In this document: one piece after another, positions 43,453 to 53,734 of the stretch
How positions within the stretch are numbered: position 1 is the first letter of the stretch
Layout: every line of letters starts with the position of its first letter
From: Bedellia somnulentella
Lineage: Eukaryota > Arthropoda > Insecta > Lepidoptera > Bedelliidae
Length of the DNA: 64,000 nt
Direction of reading: 5' to 3'
NCBI GenBank assembly: GCA_963576735.1
Contig: OY755179.1
Coordinates: 4,216,001-4,280,000 of the forward strand
Notes under the pieces: generated by a model
Databases searched by the model: none
Seen by the model: the letters and a program-made list of their open reading frames with translations, nothing else
Told to the model about the DNA's origin: nothing
Position numbers and translations under genes: made by a program

Positions 43453-44345
43453 ATTGGCCTAGACCTCGCTTTTATAACATACCCTTTTTATATTATAAAT
43501 CGATAAAGGACATCAAACTAAACCACTTTGCCCATGGAATGCCTATCTAAAATATTGTAATTTTCAAAAATTAATAATAATTAAAAATTGTCGTACCTAG
43601 TTCAAACTGAGAATGTATAGAATGAGATTCCTTGCTTCAGTGAAAATAAGAAAATAAAAAAAACATTTTATCTATGCTTTTCGCTCTGTAAACAAAAATA
43701 TAACTTCTTTCGGTATTTTCCAGTTGTATTGATCGTCGTTGAAAAATAATATCATGAAAATAAACCGGTAAGCGAGCGATTGAACTGGAAAATACAGAAA
43801 GAAGTTATGTTTTTGTTTACAGAGCAAAAATCATAGATCAGATGTTTTTTTTTAATTTCTTATTTTCACAACTTTGCCCATGGAATGCCTATCTAAAATA
43901 TTGTAATTTTCAAAAATAATAATAATTAAAAATTGTCGTACCTAGTTCAAACTGAGAATGTATAGAATGAGATTCTTTGCTTCGGTGAAAATAAAAAATA
44001 AAAAAAACATCTGATCTATGCTTTTCGCGCTGTAAATGTAAATAAAAACATAACATCTTTCGGTGTTTAGTTTGATCGATTTATAATATAAAAAGGGTAT
44101 TTTATAAAAGCGAGGTCTAGGCCAATGGGAAAAAACTGGAAAATACCGAAAGAAGTTATGTTTTTGTTTACAGAGCGAAAAGCATAGATCAGATGTTTTT
44201 TTATTTTATTTCTTATTTTCACTGAAGCAAAGAATTTCATTCTATACTTTCTCAGTTTGAACTAGGTATATGATATTTTTCATTATTAAATATTTAGATA
44301 ATAACAATATTTTAGATAGGCATTCCAAAGGCAAAGTTGTTAAGT
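43453..44345. mobile_element. Nested long-inverted-repeat elements
   Basis: A unit of about 210 bp (CTTTGCCCATGGAATGCCTA to TTTCGGTATTTTCCAGTT) occurs four times in alternating orientation: 43524-43730 direct, 43790-43866 inverted and truncated, 43867-44085 direct, 44140-44340 inverted. In addition, 43453-43520 (GGCCTAGACCTCGCTTTTAT) is the reverse complement of 44065-44136. This fits two long-TIR elements, one broken by the other or by unequal exchange. No coding sequence remains. Confidence 0.8.
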
Positions 44346-44512
44346 TTGATAGCGATAGGCCTGCCCCCTATCACGTGAGTACACTGTCCATGCAAAACGT
44401 GGGTACTCTGAACACCAGGTGACAAAGTCACGTGATGTTCAGAAGTATTAGTACCTCTGTCAACCCCTTCGGGGATATTCGGCGTGAACGTTTATGTTAT
44501 GTATGTTATCTT
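44345..44512 (+). mobile_element. tRNA-derived SINE, family B, 5'-truncated
   Basis: It starts at ATAGGCCTGCCCCCTATCAC and runs to CGGGGATATTCGGCGTGAAC and TTATGTTATGTATG; close to the family consensus, hence relatively young. Confidence 0.82.
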
Positions 44513-44744
44513 AAAAAAATCGGTTCAAATTCGGGGTGGCAAACACTTTAGAGAATAAAAAAGGATTTACTTTCACCTCATATTCTCAGAACTACCGAAT
44601 TTACACACACTTCAAAACAGAATCGGTTCAGAAGGAATTTTGTTACAGTCACTAAACCACGAGAGTTTTCTGATTGTTAGCAAATTATATCGTCGATAGG
44701 GAAGGACCTCATTCCCATATATGTCACTAAAGCATAAAGCATAT

Positions 44745-45090
44745 TAAAGTTCAACATGACAGACATAACTGCCGCATAAGTCCGGAGGTCTCGGGTTCGA
44801 TCCGCGGGAGTTAAACTCACAAATTTAATTTGTAAGATTCAACCCAGTTTGGAAGAATATTACAGACTTGAATCACCTAATTTTCCAAAAATCAAGATGA
44901 TTCCGTGCTTCTTTACGTTTGCGGTAGTAGTCGTTAGTCAGTCAACCTGCACTTGGCCAGCGTGGTGTACTAAGGCCAAATCATCCTATATAGGATAGGC
45001 TCGATACCCATGGTACGATTTAGAGGCTGTGAGCATTAACCCTATCTTTGCTAGATGTTACGAAACACTTCACCGGAAGGCTGACACACG
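44745..45090 (+). mobile_element. tRNA-derived SINE, family C
   Basis: GGAGGTCTCGGGTTCGATCC gives a box B; then AAACTCACAAATTTAATTTG, GATTCAACCCAGTTTGG, TTGAATCACCTAATTTTCCA and AAATCAAGATGATTCCGTGC. An inverted copy is at 54120-54310. The box A part is unclear and the 3' boundary is a guess. Confidence 0.6.
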
Positions 45091-45317
45091 CTTGAATATT
45101 TTTTATTTAATAATCTTATTCGAGGCATAGTTTTAGTACAATCAGCCCATTGCTTATAGCATTAATAGACCGTGAAAGTACAAGGTCGCAAGTTGATTAG
45201 GGTTGCGAGCATGCCCACCTTGCCCACATGGCTGTATCCGCGCTTGATCGTACCTAGAACGGTTCAGGCTGTTAACGTTTCAGAAAAGATGGGAGACCGA
45301 AGAGAAAATTAATAAAA

Positions 45318-45397
45318 GGCACTGATAGAGGTTTCTCAGGATCGTGTTGTGGCGATTAATAGTCTCTGCCTACCCCAGATGGGGATAAAGATGTTTG
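45318..45397 (+). mobile_element. RTE-like 3'-end fragment
   Basis: AGGTTTCTCAGGATCGTGTT, GTGGCGATTAATAGTCTCTG and CCTACCCCAGATGGGGA match the LINE end in plus orientation; the TATG tail is missing. Confidence 0.65.
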
Positions 45398-45399
45398 TA

Positions 45400-47250
45400 T
45401 TAAAAATCCATAGGCATTCCAATTTTGATTTTAAAATAAATAACAATCAAACGGTTTCTTTGATATATTTGGATTTTTTAAAGTTTTCATATTGGTACTT
45501 TATGTAAAGCTTTCTCCAATTGCTATTCCGAATGTTTTTCTATATACTCCGTGATATTCAGAGAGTGCATTTAGAAATTCTTGTGGCGCTTATTCCACCG
45601 GCTTAGTTCCCTTAACAACTTGATAATTACAATATTCAATTAAGTTTGAGCGGTCGAGGGGAAAATTCAGTTAAACTTGAATGCGCACCGTTCCTCATTT
45701 TCAAGTAATTTTCTCTACAACAGTTAATAATAAAAAGTGCTTTTTCTAAACATAAACTCATTGCTTACTAATCATGATGTAACGGTGGTAGAGTGGCCAA
45801 CCTAGGGGAGCAAGTTGCAATTCTAATGAATTACACAAATGGACACACGCCACAATTCATCATTGGAGTAAGCACAGCCAATGTCTTTTGTATTGTTAAG
45901 AGAGGGTGGCCACTTAGGACATTACAAGATCAGCTAAAAATCTCTAAATGTGAGTGTCCAAAGCTTCAACAGCATTCATACAGGAGTAATTCTAATCCTA
46001 ATTCTAAAGGTCTCACCACCCATTATTGGGATCTATATAACCGTATCTAAAAGTATGAAAACTATTTATCGGTATCGTACAAAATCCAGGTCGAAAATAA
46101 TGGCCTGAGTACAAGCAGATTAGTTAGCAGCGATCGATCGCTTGTCTTAATCTTATTTTTAGCATTAATGTTATAGGTGTATAGATATATTTGTAGATAA
46201 GGATTAACTGGATAATATAGTATTCTGCTATACCTAGCCAAAACCAATACATTAAATCTGTAAAACTTCTGGGAGAAACCCTTACTTTATATTTATAGTC
46301 AGCCTTACTCAGATTATAATTTTACTTTGATCTGTATTTTAGGCACATGTTTGCAAGAAAAAAATATGTTGTATTTGTATACCCCTTTTTGTAATTTATT
46401 TGTACTGTATAAAATAATGTTTATAATAAAATCAAAGCATTTAATTTAAAGTAACATGTAAAGCGCCTATTCAATATAAGGTTTCAAACTTTGTTTCTCT
46501 CAAGACACGGTTAATGCTATGAATAGATTAGTTATTACTTATAGAAAAACATTCGTGGGCAGACCAATCAAGACTTCAAATACATTTGTATCCAATTAAA
46601 TTGAAGTTCCACTTTTTGTTTTCAGATTTATCTATTTAATAACCACAATAACTATAAAAATTTAACGAGAGTCCAATTGTTAAGCTGGAACTCCACACTC
46701 GTAGTCGCGTGCTCAGATAGCTAATTAGTAAGAAAAACTTAAGAGGCAACGCGCGCCATTTTTTGCCCAAGAATTCTTCACCGGAAGATGCATTATGGAT
46801 ATTATGGTATTGTTTTTGTTGTACTGCGAATCATTAATAAGTATTATTCTGCAAGCAATAACCGTAAAGAATGACGACCCCACTGCTTTGCAGTAAATAG
46901 GTTAAAAAATATTACGGATCAGCTGTTGAATAATTTAATTATTTTTACCACACTACAACACGCAATGTTTTCATCAGTTACTGTGAGTAAGTAAATGTGT
47001 TTGTTCTTAAGTGGCACTACTTATATCAGCGAAATAGCCGAAATAGAAATAGAATATTACATTATAGAGTTTACTCGGATTAATACCGCGAAAAATTTGT
47101 ATGCCAATCCTGCTAGAAAATGTAACTGAATAATGGATTTTTCATAAGTGCACTTATAGAAATCTAGATGTCCAATTTCAGCTTTCTTAGACTCTGGTCT
47201 TCAGTTTGGGATATCCGATGCAATTACAGATAATAACAGCTGAGATATAT
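45400..47250. other. Unassigned AT-rich sequence
   Basis: The 85-aa frame at 45793 has no recognisable motif, and low-complexity stretches dominate. CTTCACCGGAAGATGCATTA near 46778 resembles CTTCACCGGAAGGCTGACAC near 45070, a possible small repeat. Confidence 0.3.
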
Positions 47251-47924
47251 TATTTTTAACACGCTTTTATTAGGTCGACCTGTACGTATGTAACTATGTA
47301 ATCAAATCTAAGAAAACTAATTTAACCATCTTCTACAGGTCATAGCGTAATGAAAATTGGCAGTTGTATGTGATTTTGATGACAATGCAATAATATGGTA
47401 CTTTCGAGCTGATCTGATGATGGAGCCGGAAGATATGAACTGGAACTTCATGATGGATGATCGTATCATAGCCGTGTTTGGACTTGTTAAAAAGGTCTTG
47501 TAATGAACGTTGACCATGATTAGGTTTCAAGGTCTGATGATGAAGCCGGAAGATAGGCACTAGCATTCCATGATGAAATATCGTATCATAGCCGTGTTTG
47601 GACTTGTTAGAAAGGTCTTGTAATGAACCTTGACCACGATTAGGTTTCAAGGTCTGAATACAATAATATGGTACTGTCGAGCTCATCTGATGATGGAGCC
47701 GGAAGATATTGACTGGAACTTAATGATGGATGATCGTATTATAGCCGTATTTGGACTTGTTAGAAAGGTGTTGTAATGAACTTTGACCACGAAATGAACT
47801 TTGACGACGATTAGGTTTCAAGGTCTGAATACAATAATATGGTACTATCGAACTGATCTGATGATGGAGCCGGAAGATTTGAACTGGAACTTCAATATGA
47901 ATATTAGCATACGATATATCGTTA

Positions 47925-48010
47925 TCAACCCATAACGTCCCACTGCTGGGCACGGGTCTCTTCCGTACGCACTGGCGGAGATGGAGAGGATGCGGGCTCA
48001 TTCGTCTATT
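47925..48010. mobile_element. Retroposon fragment present only in copy 1
   Basis: CCATAACGTCCCACTGCTGG, GCACGGGTCTCTTCCGTACG and GGAGATGGAGAGGATGCGGG are not found in copy 2, where the flanking sequence is continuous from about 50590. Similar text ends common lepidopteran LINEs. Confidence 0.5.
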
Positions 48011-48059
48011 TGAAATAAATGTTTAAAATATGCCATTAGCAAAGACTAAAAAGCATAAA

Positions 48060-48545
48060 ATAAATAAATAGTTTAAGAAACACTAAAAAACACGCTTTCA
48101 TAAGTGCATTTAAAAAACAAAAATAAATTACGGGTCGTTCGAGTTGTGTTTATTTCTGGGCTGAAGTGTAAAAGCGTGGGGCGCTGGAAAAGGAAATATT
48201 TTTTGTTTACCTTGCTAAGAAATCAAGTCAAGCGATGTTTCGGGAAGCAGGTTACAGAGATCGGCACTCTAACTAGAGTTGCAGCACCACTAGTTGGAGG
48301 ATCTATATTAAACAGTCTGTTCAAAGTGCTAGTCAACAGTGGTAAAATGTAGAGTTCTTTTTCGTGTATTTGTTTACAAGAAAGTTTTTCCAGCTCCAGC
48401 GCCCCACGCTTTTACAATCAAATATTATAATTAAAAGCACATAGTTTACACTTCAGCCCAGAAATAAACACAACGCGAACGACCCGTAATTTATTTTTGT
48501 TTTTTAAGTGCACTTATGAAAGCGTGTTTTTAAGTGTTTCTTGAA
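48060..48545. repeat. Inverted-repeat core, orientation 1
   Basis: The outer arms (about 48062-48165 and 48441-48545) carry ACACGCTTTCATAAGTGC and ATTACGGGTCGTTCG; inner arms AAAGCGTGGGGCGCTGGA and TCCAGCGCCCCACGCTTT pair again. The left arm lacks about 32 bp (CTATGTGCTTTTAATTATAA) that is present on both sides in copy 2. The plus strand of the core holds an 82-aa frame 48104-48352 (GRWKRKYFLFTLLRNQVKRC, LTRVAAPLVGGSILNSLFKV). Confidence 0.8.
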
Positions 48546-48583
48546 CTATTTATTTTTTATTATTGATTCCGCAAAGATAAGAT

Positions 48584-48680
48584 GTGCTGGCTGAGTTCTG
48601 CGTAGTCATGTGACATTTTGCATTGTCTAAACGTCCAAACAAAACCTGAGTGCTCTATTCACCAGCCCTCTTTGCCATGA
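48584..48680 (+). mobile_element. Diverged family B fragment
   Basis: GCTGGCTGAGTTCTGCGTAG, TCATGTGACATTTTGC and ACCTGAGTGCTCTATTCACC follow family order. Confidence 0.5.
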
Positions 48681-48734
48681 CGCCTGTGAGAGTTAGTTTA
48701 TAAAAGCTGTGTAGAACTGAACTATTTCTTGTCG

Positions 48735-49130
48735 GGAAACGTTGTTGGAGATCCGTCACTAATCATCCTTTAATTTAATGTTTTTTGACATGAATTCCTC
48801 ATGTGGGGATTATTACTCATAAATAAAAGACGTTATTAAAGGAAAGAAAAATTTCGGCACTGGCGGGGTTCGAACCCGCGACCTTCGGTTATACGCCCCC
48901 GTCGCTCTGCCAACTGAGCTACAGTGTCAGTTGGCATCCAGCGCGAAATTTCTCTATCCTTTGTTTCTTTTTTACATGTTCAAGTAGTGTTTGCGTTTCC
49001 TACCTCCGAATTTTAACTAATTCTAATCATCCTTTATTCTATCATCTTTTCCCCAGTCAAATCCCAAAAGTGACAGGGAACTTCTAATTCTGACTGTGTG
49101 GTTCTTTCGAATATATGTATAGCCGTGATG
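48735..49130 (+). mobile_element. Family A copy split by another retroposon
   Basis: GTTGTTGGAGATCCGTCACT at the left and CATCTTTTCCCCAGTCAAAT, GAATATATGTATAGCCGTGA at the right are the two halves of a family A element in plus orientation; the 250-bp insertion 48773-49022 lies between. Confidence 0.65.
48773..49022 (-). mobile_element. tRNA-derived retroposon with 14-bp target duplication
   Basis: The perfect 14-mer CTAATCATCCTTTA flanks it (48759-48772 and 49023-49036). On the minus strand it contains, at about 48930-48856, TGTAGCTCAGTTGGCAGAGC (box A), GGTCGCGGGTTCGAACCCCG (box B) and CCAGTGCCG, which pairs with GACACTG save one mismatch. D-arm and T-arm are perfect; the anticodon arm is not (CGG...CCG with a 10-nt loop). 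Flanking GGAAAGAAAAATTTCG and CGAAATTTCTCTATCC form an extra inverted pair outside the tRNA-like part. Confidence 0.75.
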
Positions 49131-49242
49131 TGTGTGTGATTATAAAATAATAAAATAGTTGCACAACCTTTTTGCGCTAAATCAAAAGCTGGTAATTAAA
49201 GCATTATTGCTATTATAATAATTTTATTGCCGTTTATTCCAG

Positions 49243-49472
49243 TTTATTGCCGTGTAGTGCCGGCTTCAAATGTCACTACCCCTTCCTACCCACGGGTGTC
49301 GTAAGAGGCGACTAAGGCGTTTTTAGGCGATGTGGTTGGAGACCCATCACAAACGACACTTTATTTCTACCATCTTCTCCCCTATCAACTTCCAAATGTG
49401 GCTGAGGAGTTTCTAGCTCTGAAGCTCCGGCTACTCCTTTTAAGGATTTATGACCGTGATTATATGTATGTT
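49243..49472 (+). mobile_element. SINE-like family A, variant head
   Basis: TTGCCGTGTAGTGCCGGCTT, GTGTCGTAAGAGGCGACTAA, ATGTGGTTGGAGACCCATCA and ACCGTGATTATATGTATG. Confidence 0.85.
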
Positions 49473-49569
49473 TAATATATTAAAAATATTAATAATTAAT
49501 AATATCCCATAGTGCTATTCTAAACTGACACTACACACAAAAATGGATCAACTGTATCCAATGTAAGAG

Positions 49570-49710
49570 CTGGGCAAGCACGAGCCGTGTTTAAACTAGT
49601 TATCGTGTGGGATAAAACAGCCATCTCTTTCGCACTTACTTAGTATCGTATACTGCCATCTCATTCTAACCGTAATCGTGTCGATAAAAAAGCGCTCGTG
49701 CGCATTTTTA
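49570..49710 (+). mobile_element. MITE family M, right end diverged
   Basis: The left end GGGCAAGCACGAGCCGTGTT is intact; the right end AGCGCTCGTGCG is eroded. The body TTTCGCACTTACTTAGTATC matches the other copies. Confidence 0.75.
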
Positions 49711-49714
49711 ATAT

Positions 49715-49912
49715 CTTCCCGTGGGTGCCGTAAAGCACTACTAATGACATGTGACTTTTATGGTTAATCTTGGAGGATGCGGTTGAAACCCAATTTCAAT
49801 AAACGGTTCTTATCTTGACTATCATTTTCCCTCTCAACTACCAAAAGTGACTGAGAAATCTTTGATTGCCTATCTCTGGCAACCATCTTTTTAGGTTAAT
49901 AGCCGTGAGTAA
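49715..49912 (+). mobile_element. SINE-like family A, diverged
   Basis: TCCCGTGGGTGCCGTAAAGC, GGATGCGGTTGAAACCCAAT, CTCAACTACCAAAAGTGACT and AATAGCCGTGAGTAAAGG. Confidence 0.65.
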
Positions 49913-50001
49913 AGGTAAATTTTAATACAGTATTTTTCAATCATTTCCTTAGTTTTAGAACCTTGTTTAGTGTGTAAATTTAAATCTGTCCTATTTTTTT
50001 G

Positions 50002-51165
50002 TATTTTTAACACGCTTTTATTAGGTCGACCTGTATGTATGTAACTATGTAATCAAATCTAAGAAAACTAATTTAACCATCTTCTAAAGGTCATAGCGTT
50101 ATGAAAATTGGCAGTTGTATGTGATTTCGATGACAATACAATAATATGGTACTGTCGAGCTGATCTGATGATGGAGCCGGAAGATATGAACTGGAACCTC
50201 ATGATGGATGATCGTATCATAGCCGTGTTTGGACTTGTTAAAAAGGTCTTGTAATGAACTTTGACCATGATTAGGTTTCAAGGTCTGATGATGAAGCCGG
50301 AAGATAGGCACTAGCATTCCATGATGAAATATCGTATCATAGCCGTGTTTGGACTTGTTAGAAAGGTCTTGTACTGAACCTTGACCACGATTAGGTTTTA
50401 AGGTCTGAATACAATAATATGGTACTGTCGAGCTCATCTGATGATGGAGCCGGAAGATATTAACTGGAACTTAATGATAGATGATCGTATTATAGCCGTA
50501 TTTGGACTTGTTAGAAAGGTCTTGTAATGAACTTTGACCACGAAACGAACTTTGACCACGATTAGGTTTCAAGGTCTGAATACTTAATATGGATGTTTAA
50601 AATATGCCATTAGCAAAGACTAAAAAGCATAAAATAAATTAATAGTTTAAAAAACACTAAAAAACACGCTTTTATAAGTGCACTTAAAAGTCAAAAATAA
50701 ATTACGGGTCGTTCAAGTTGTCTCTATTTCTGGGCTTAAGTGTAAACTATGTGCTTTTAATTATAATATTTGATTGTAAAAGCGTGGGGTGCTGGAGCAG
50801 GAAAAACTTTCTTGTAAACAAATACACGAACAAAAACTCTACATTTTGCTACTGTTGACTAGTACTTTGAACAGACTGTTTAATATAGAGCCTCCAACTA
50901 GTGGTGCTGCAACTCTAGTTAGAGTGCCGATCTCTGTAACCTGCTTCCCGAAACATCGCTTAACTTGATTTCTTAGCAAGGTTAACAAAAAATCTTTCCT
51001 TTTCCAGCGCCCCACGCTTTTACTATCAAATATTATAATTAAAAGCACATAGTTTACACTTCAGCCCAGAAATAGAGACCACTTTAACGACCCGTAATTT
51101 ATTTTTGACTTTTAAGTGCACTTATAAAAGCGTGTTTTTTAGTGTTTTTTAAACTATTAATTTTT
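50002..51165. mobile_element. Foldback-type element, copy 2, core inverted
   Basis: 50002-50640 matches 47251-48060 in the same orientation (minus the insertion at 47925), including the tandem GATGATGGAGCCGGAAGA units. The core that follows (50660-51165) is turned round relative to copy 1. Confidence 0.82.
50650..51165. repeat. Inverted-repeat core, orientation 2
   Basis: Outer arms carry ACACGCTTTTATAAGTGCAC and AATTACGGGTCGTTCAAGTT at the left and complements at the right; CTATGTGCTTTTAATTATAA is present in both arms. The central part reads CAACTAGTGGTGCTGCAACT on the plus strand, the reverse complement of copy 1. The 69-aa frame conserved with copy 1 is therefore on the minus strand here (51048-50839), with LLRNQVKRCFGKQVTEIGTL and LTRVAAPLVGGSILNSLFKV unchanged. 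Confidence 0.82.
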
Positions 51166-51267
51166 TGTGCTCTTTGTTACGGCGATTCAATATCTTTCTT
51201 TTTTTTATACATATTAAATATTCTGCAATCAAAATTAAAGAGCGTTTTTTAAACACCTTAACTCAAC

Positions 51268-51600
51268 TCAAACGTTTACGCCATATATCCTCGAAGGGGT
51301 TAGCAGAGTGACATAGTTAGTAACAATGTGAGTACTCACGTTTTGCTTGGACAGTGTACTCACGTGATAGGGAGCAGGCATATCGCCGTTTTGTACGAAT
51401 ACACTGTCAGAGGACTAAGTAGAACTTAGTAATGTGGGTTTCCTCACAATGTTTTCCCTCATAGTTAACAACCGAAATAAATTAACCACATATATGACTT
51501 TAGAAAAGACCCATTGGTGTAGGTCCGACTCGGGGAACGAACCGTCACGGTTTTCTGCATGATAAGCGCATGTTCTAACCACTGGGCTATCTTAGTTTTT
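51268..51600 (-). mobile_element. tRNA-derived SINE, family B
   Basis: Left end CAAACGTTTACGCCATATAT; reversed head at the right (ACCACTGGGCTATCTTAG) with a damaged box B (GGGGAACGAACCGTCACG). A section around CTTCTGAACATCACGTGA is deleted near 51315. Confidence 0.78.
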
Positions 51601-51654
51601 TTTAAACAATAAAAAATAGTTATTTAGCCTATTAGTATGAATTTTAAACCTTTA

Positions 51655-52125
51655 TAACCGTGATAGCTTTGTGGAAGAATCAACGCTCCTCATGCAGGAG
51701 ATGCAAGTTCAAATCCGAAATCAAGCTTATAAAAACAGGTCTTTTCTAAATTCATATACGAGTACGTGGTTAATTTTCTGGATTATTAAGAACGAGGAAA
51801 ACATCGTGAGGAAACCCACATGGCTGAGTTGTACTTAGTCATGTGACAGTATATTCGTACAAAACGCCGATAGGCCTTTTATCACGTGAATGCACTGTCC
51901 AAGTTAAACGTGGGTACTCTGAACACCAGCCCGGCTAGCACGAGCCGTGTTTAAACTAGTTATCGCGTAGGATAAAGCAGCCATCTCTTACGCACTTACT
52001 TAGTATTGTATACTGCCATCTCATTCTAACCGTTATCGTGTGGATAAAATAGTGCTCGTGCTTGCCCTACAGGTGACCAAAACTTCACGTGACGTTCAGA
52101 TTTACGGCGTGAACGTTAAGTTGAA
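51655..52125 (+). mobile_element. tRNA-derived SINE, family B, split by a MITE
   Basis: Head AACCGTGATAGCTTTGTGGA with eroded box B (CAAGTTCAAATCCGAAA); body to TCTGAACACCAG at 51929, the MITE 51930-52069, then CAGGTGACCAAAACTTCACG and ACGGCGTGAACGTTAAGTTG. Full-length apart from the insertion. Confidence 0.85.
51930..52069 (+). mobile_element. MITE family M, 140 bp, nested in a SINE
   Basis: The SINE sequence ACACCAG|GTGAC is split and CAG stands on both sides (51927-51929, 52070-52072). The ends TAGCACGAGCCGTGTTTAAA and, reversed, GCAAGCACGAGCACTATTTT share the AGCACGAGC core. The copy at 53976 has the same length and the same CAG flanks. Confidence 0.85.
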
Positions 52126-52182
52126 TTGGACAAAAATTAGTATTTTTTGTATTTTCACGTTATTTGTTTATAGTGTTTCTGT

Positions 52183-52428
52183 TTGCCGTGTAGTGCTGGC
52201 TTAGAATGTTACTTCCCCTTTCTACCCACGGGCGTTGTAAGAGGCGACTAATGGCATGGAGTTTTTTTAAGTGCAATTTTGGCGATACGGTTAGAGACCC
52301 ATCACCAACGATACTTTATTTCTACCATCTGGTCCCCTATCCACTTCCAAATGTGCCTGAGGAGCTAATGAAGCTCTGACTACCCCTTTTGGGATATACG
52401 GCCCTGAATATATGTATGTATGTTTCTG
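52183..52428 (+). mobile_element. SINE-like family A, variant head
   Basis: TTGCCGTGTAGTGCTGGCTT, TTGTAAGAGGCGACTAATGG, TACGGTTAGAGACCCATCAC and CCCTGAATATATGTATGTAT. Confidence 0.85.
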
Positions 52429-52877
52429 AAATTATAAAGATAATTATGGTCCAATTTCAATTACTGGACGACCTCCATTATAGGAAAACAAACATTGTCA
52501 GCAACGTACATCAACATTCTGTTTTTATCCTTGATGTGAAATGCTTGGAAAGTGACTCACGCGCTGACTCACGATTGGCCAATGCGGTCCCGTCCTATAG
52601 TTGAAATATGGCTGGATGTAAGTTGTATCCAACGCCGGATTTTACAGCTGGCTTCAGTGATAATAAAATTTGAGTGCTGTTATACTGCCTATTGTTTATT
52701 TGATTTTACTTCGTTTTGTGAGCAAGGATATGTACCTTAGTGGGATTCCTTTGAGCAGCAGAAGAAACTACTGAATTGATAATGATGTTTTGAAATAGAT
52801 GCATTGAAAGTAGGGAATTCTATTAACATTATGTGCAACCACAGTAAAGATAACGTTTAGATTCTCGAAAAGTGATA
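52429..52877. other. Unassigned sequence
   Basis: Short frames only (71 aa at 52389, 62 aa at 52552); GACTCACGCGCTGACTCACG at 52554 is a short repeat with two TGACTCA-like AP-1 motifs. Unsupported as a gene. Confidence 0.3.
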
Positions 52878-53085
52878 GTCATAGAAGGTTTAGAATAGCA
52901 TTCACCCATTTTTCGATTTCCGAAAATGCGAAAATGACTATATATAAAGCATTTTAAGTGAATGTTGGGCGATGAGACACAGCTTCAACTATTTTTCTTT
53001 ATGTATTATTTATTATATATATTATATATATTTTTCCAACAACTATCAAAACTATACTTCTGGAAGGGTAGTCACAGTACTAATA
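52878..53085 (+). mobile_element. SINE-like family A, old copy
   Basis: GGTTTAGAATAGCATTCACC, TTTTAAGTGAATGTTGGGCG and AACTATACTTCTGGAAGGGT track family order with a TATATA expansion near 53010-53030. Confidence 0.5.
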
Positions 53086-53307
53086 GTAAGGCGTATCAAA
53101 TGTAATCGATGTAGTTTTTTTAATGAATAGAACTTAAATCTCAAGTCAACATGCACTCCACATATTACCGAAGGGGTGGCAGAGGTACTTATATTTCTTA
53201 ACAGTTTCAGCCCATATATATTCCACTTCCACCCACCTCAAGCCTATTGTGAATAGTATGTTTTACCCATAGTTGGCCACACTGTCCTAGTATGCCTGTA
53301 GTATGCC

Positions 53308-53552
53308 GTGTAGTGCCGGCTTAGAATGTTGCTACCCCTTTCGAGCCACGGGTGTTGTAAGAGGCGACTAAGGGTATTGGGGCTTTTTATTGGATTTTTG
53401 GGCGATGCGGTTGGAGACCTATCACCAAAAACCTTTATTTTTACCATCTTTTCCCCACTCAATTTCCAAAAGTGGCTGTGGAATTTATAATTCCTTAGCT
53501 CTGGCTACCCCTTCTAGGGAAATATAGCCGTGAGTATATGTATGTAAATGTA
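53308..53552 (+). mobile_element. SINE-like family A, full length, young
   Basis: GCCGTGTAGTGCCGGCTTAG to TAGCCGTGAGTATATGTATG, nearly unchanged. GTCCTAGTATGCC before it and TGTCCTAGTGCGGG after it may derive from one earlier repeat. Confidence 0.88.
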
Positions 53553-53734
53553 CTGTCCTAGTGCGGGTTGGATGACCACGACTACCGTAATATAATAAGC
53601 TAGAAATCACGGCTTTGGTATAGAATATAAGTATAGTAAAACGCTTTATTACACATCAAAATTGAAAATTACTTACAAAACATAATAAAACTTTAAAGAA
53701 AGGATGGATAAAAGTAATTTGAAAAAAGATCGAT

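Larger units (their letters stand above)
47251..48545. mobile_element. Foldback-type element, copy 1, with tandem module
   Basis: It begins TATTTTTAACACGCTTTTAT and ends with the related inverted motif AAGCGTGTTTTTAAGTG. The left module (about 47400-47900) has four to five tandem units with TCTGATGATGGAGCCGGAAG and CATAGCCGTGTTTGGACTTG, spaced about 120-160 bp. The right module is the inverted-repeat core at 48060-48545. The minus-strand frames of 66-117 aa follow the tandem repeat and are unlikely to be proteins. Copy 2 is at 50002-51165. Confidence 0.8.

Noticed and set aside
45793..46050. 85-aa frame as a host gene
   Set aside because: No motif, splice context or homology that I recognise; length is within chance.
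47333..47686. Minus-strand 117-aa repetitive frame, with similar frames at 47720 and 50099
   Set aside because: It follows the 120-160-bp tandem units of the element; phases are not kept between copies and no protein motif is seen.
48856..48930. Functional tRNA gene on the minus strand
   Set aside because: Box A, box B, D-arm and T-arm are good, but the anticodon arm cannot form a normal 5-bp stem with a 7-nt loop and the module sits in a retroposon with target duplication.
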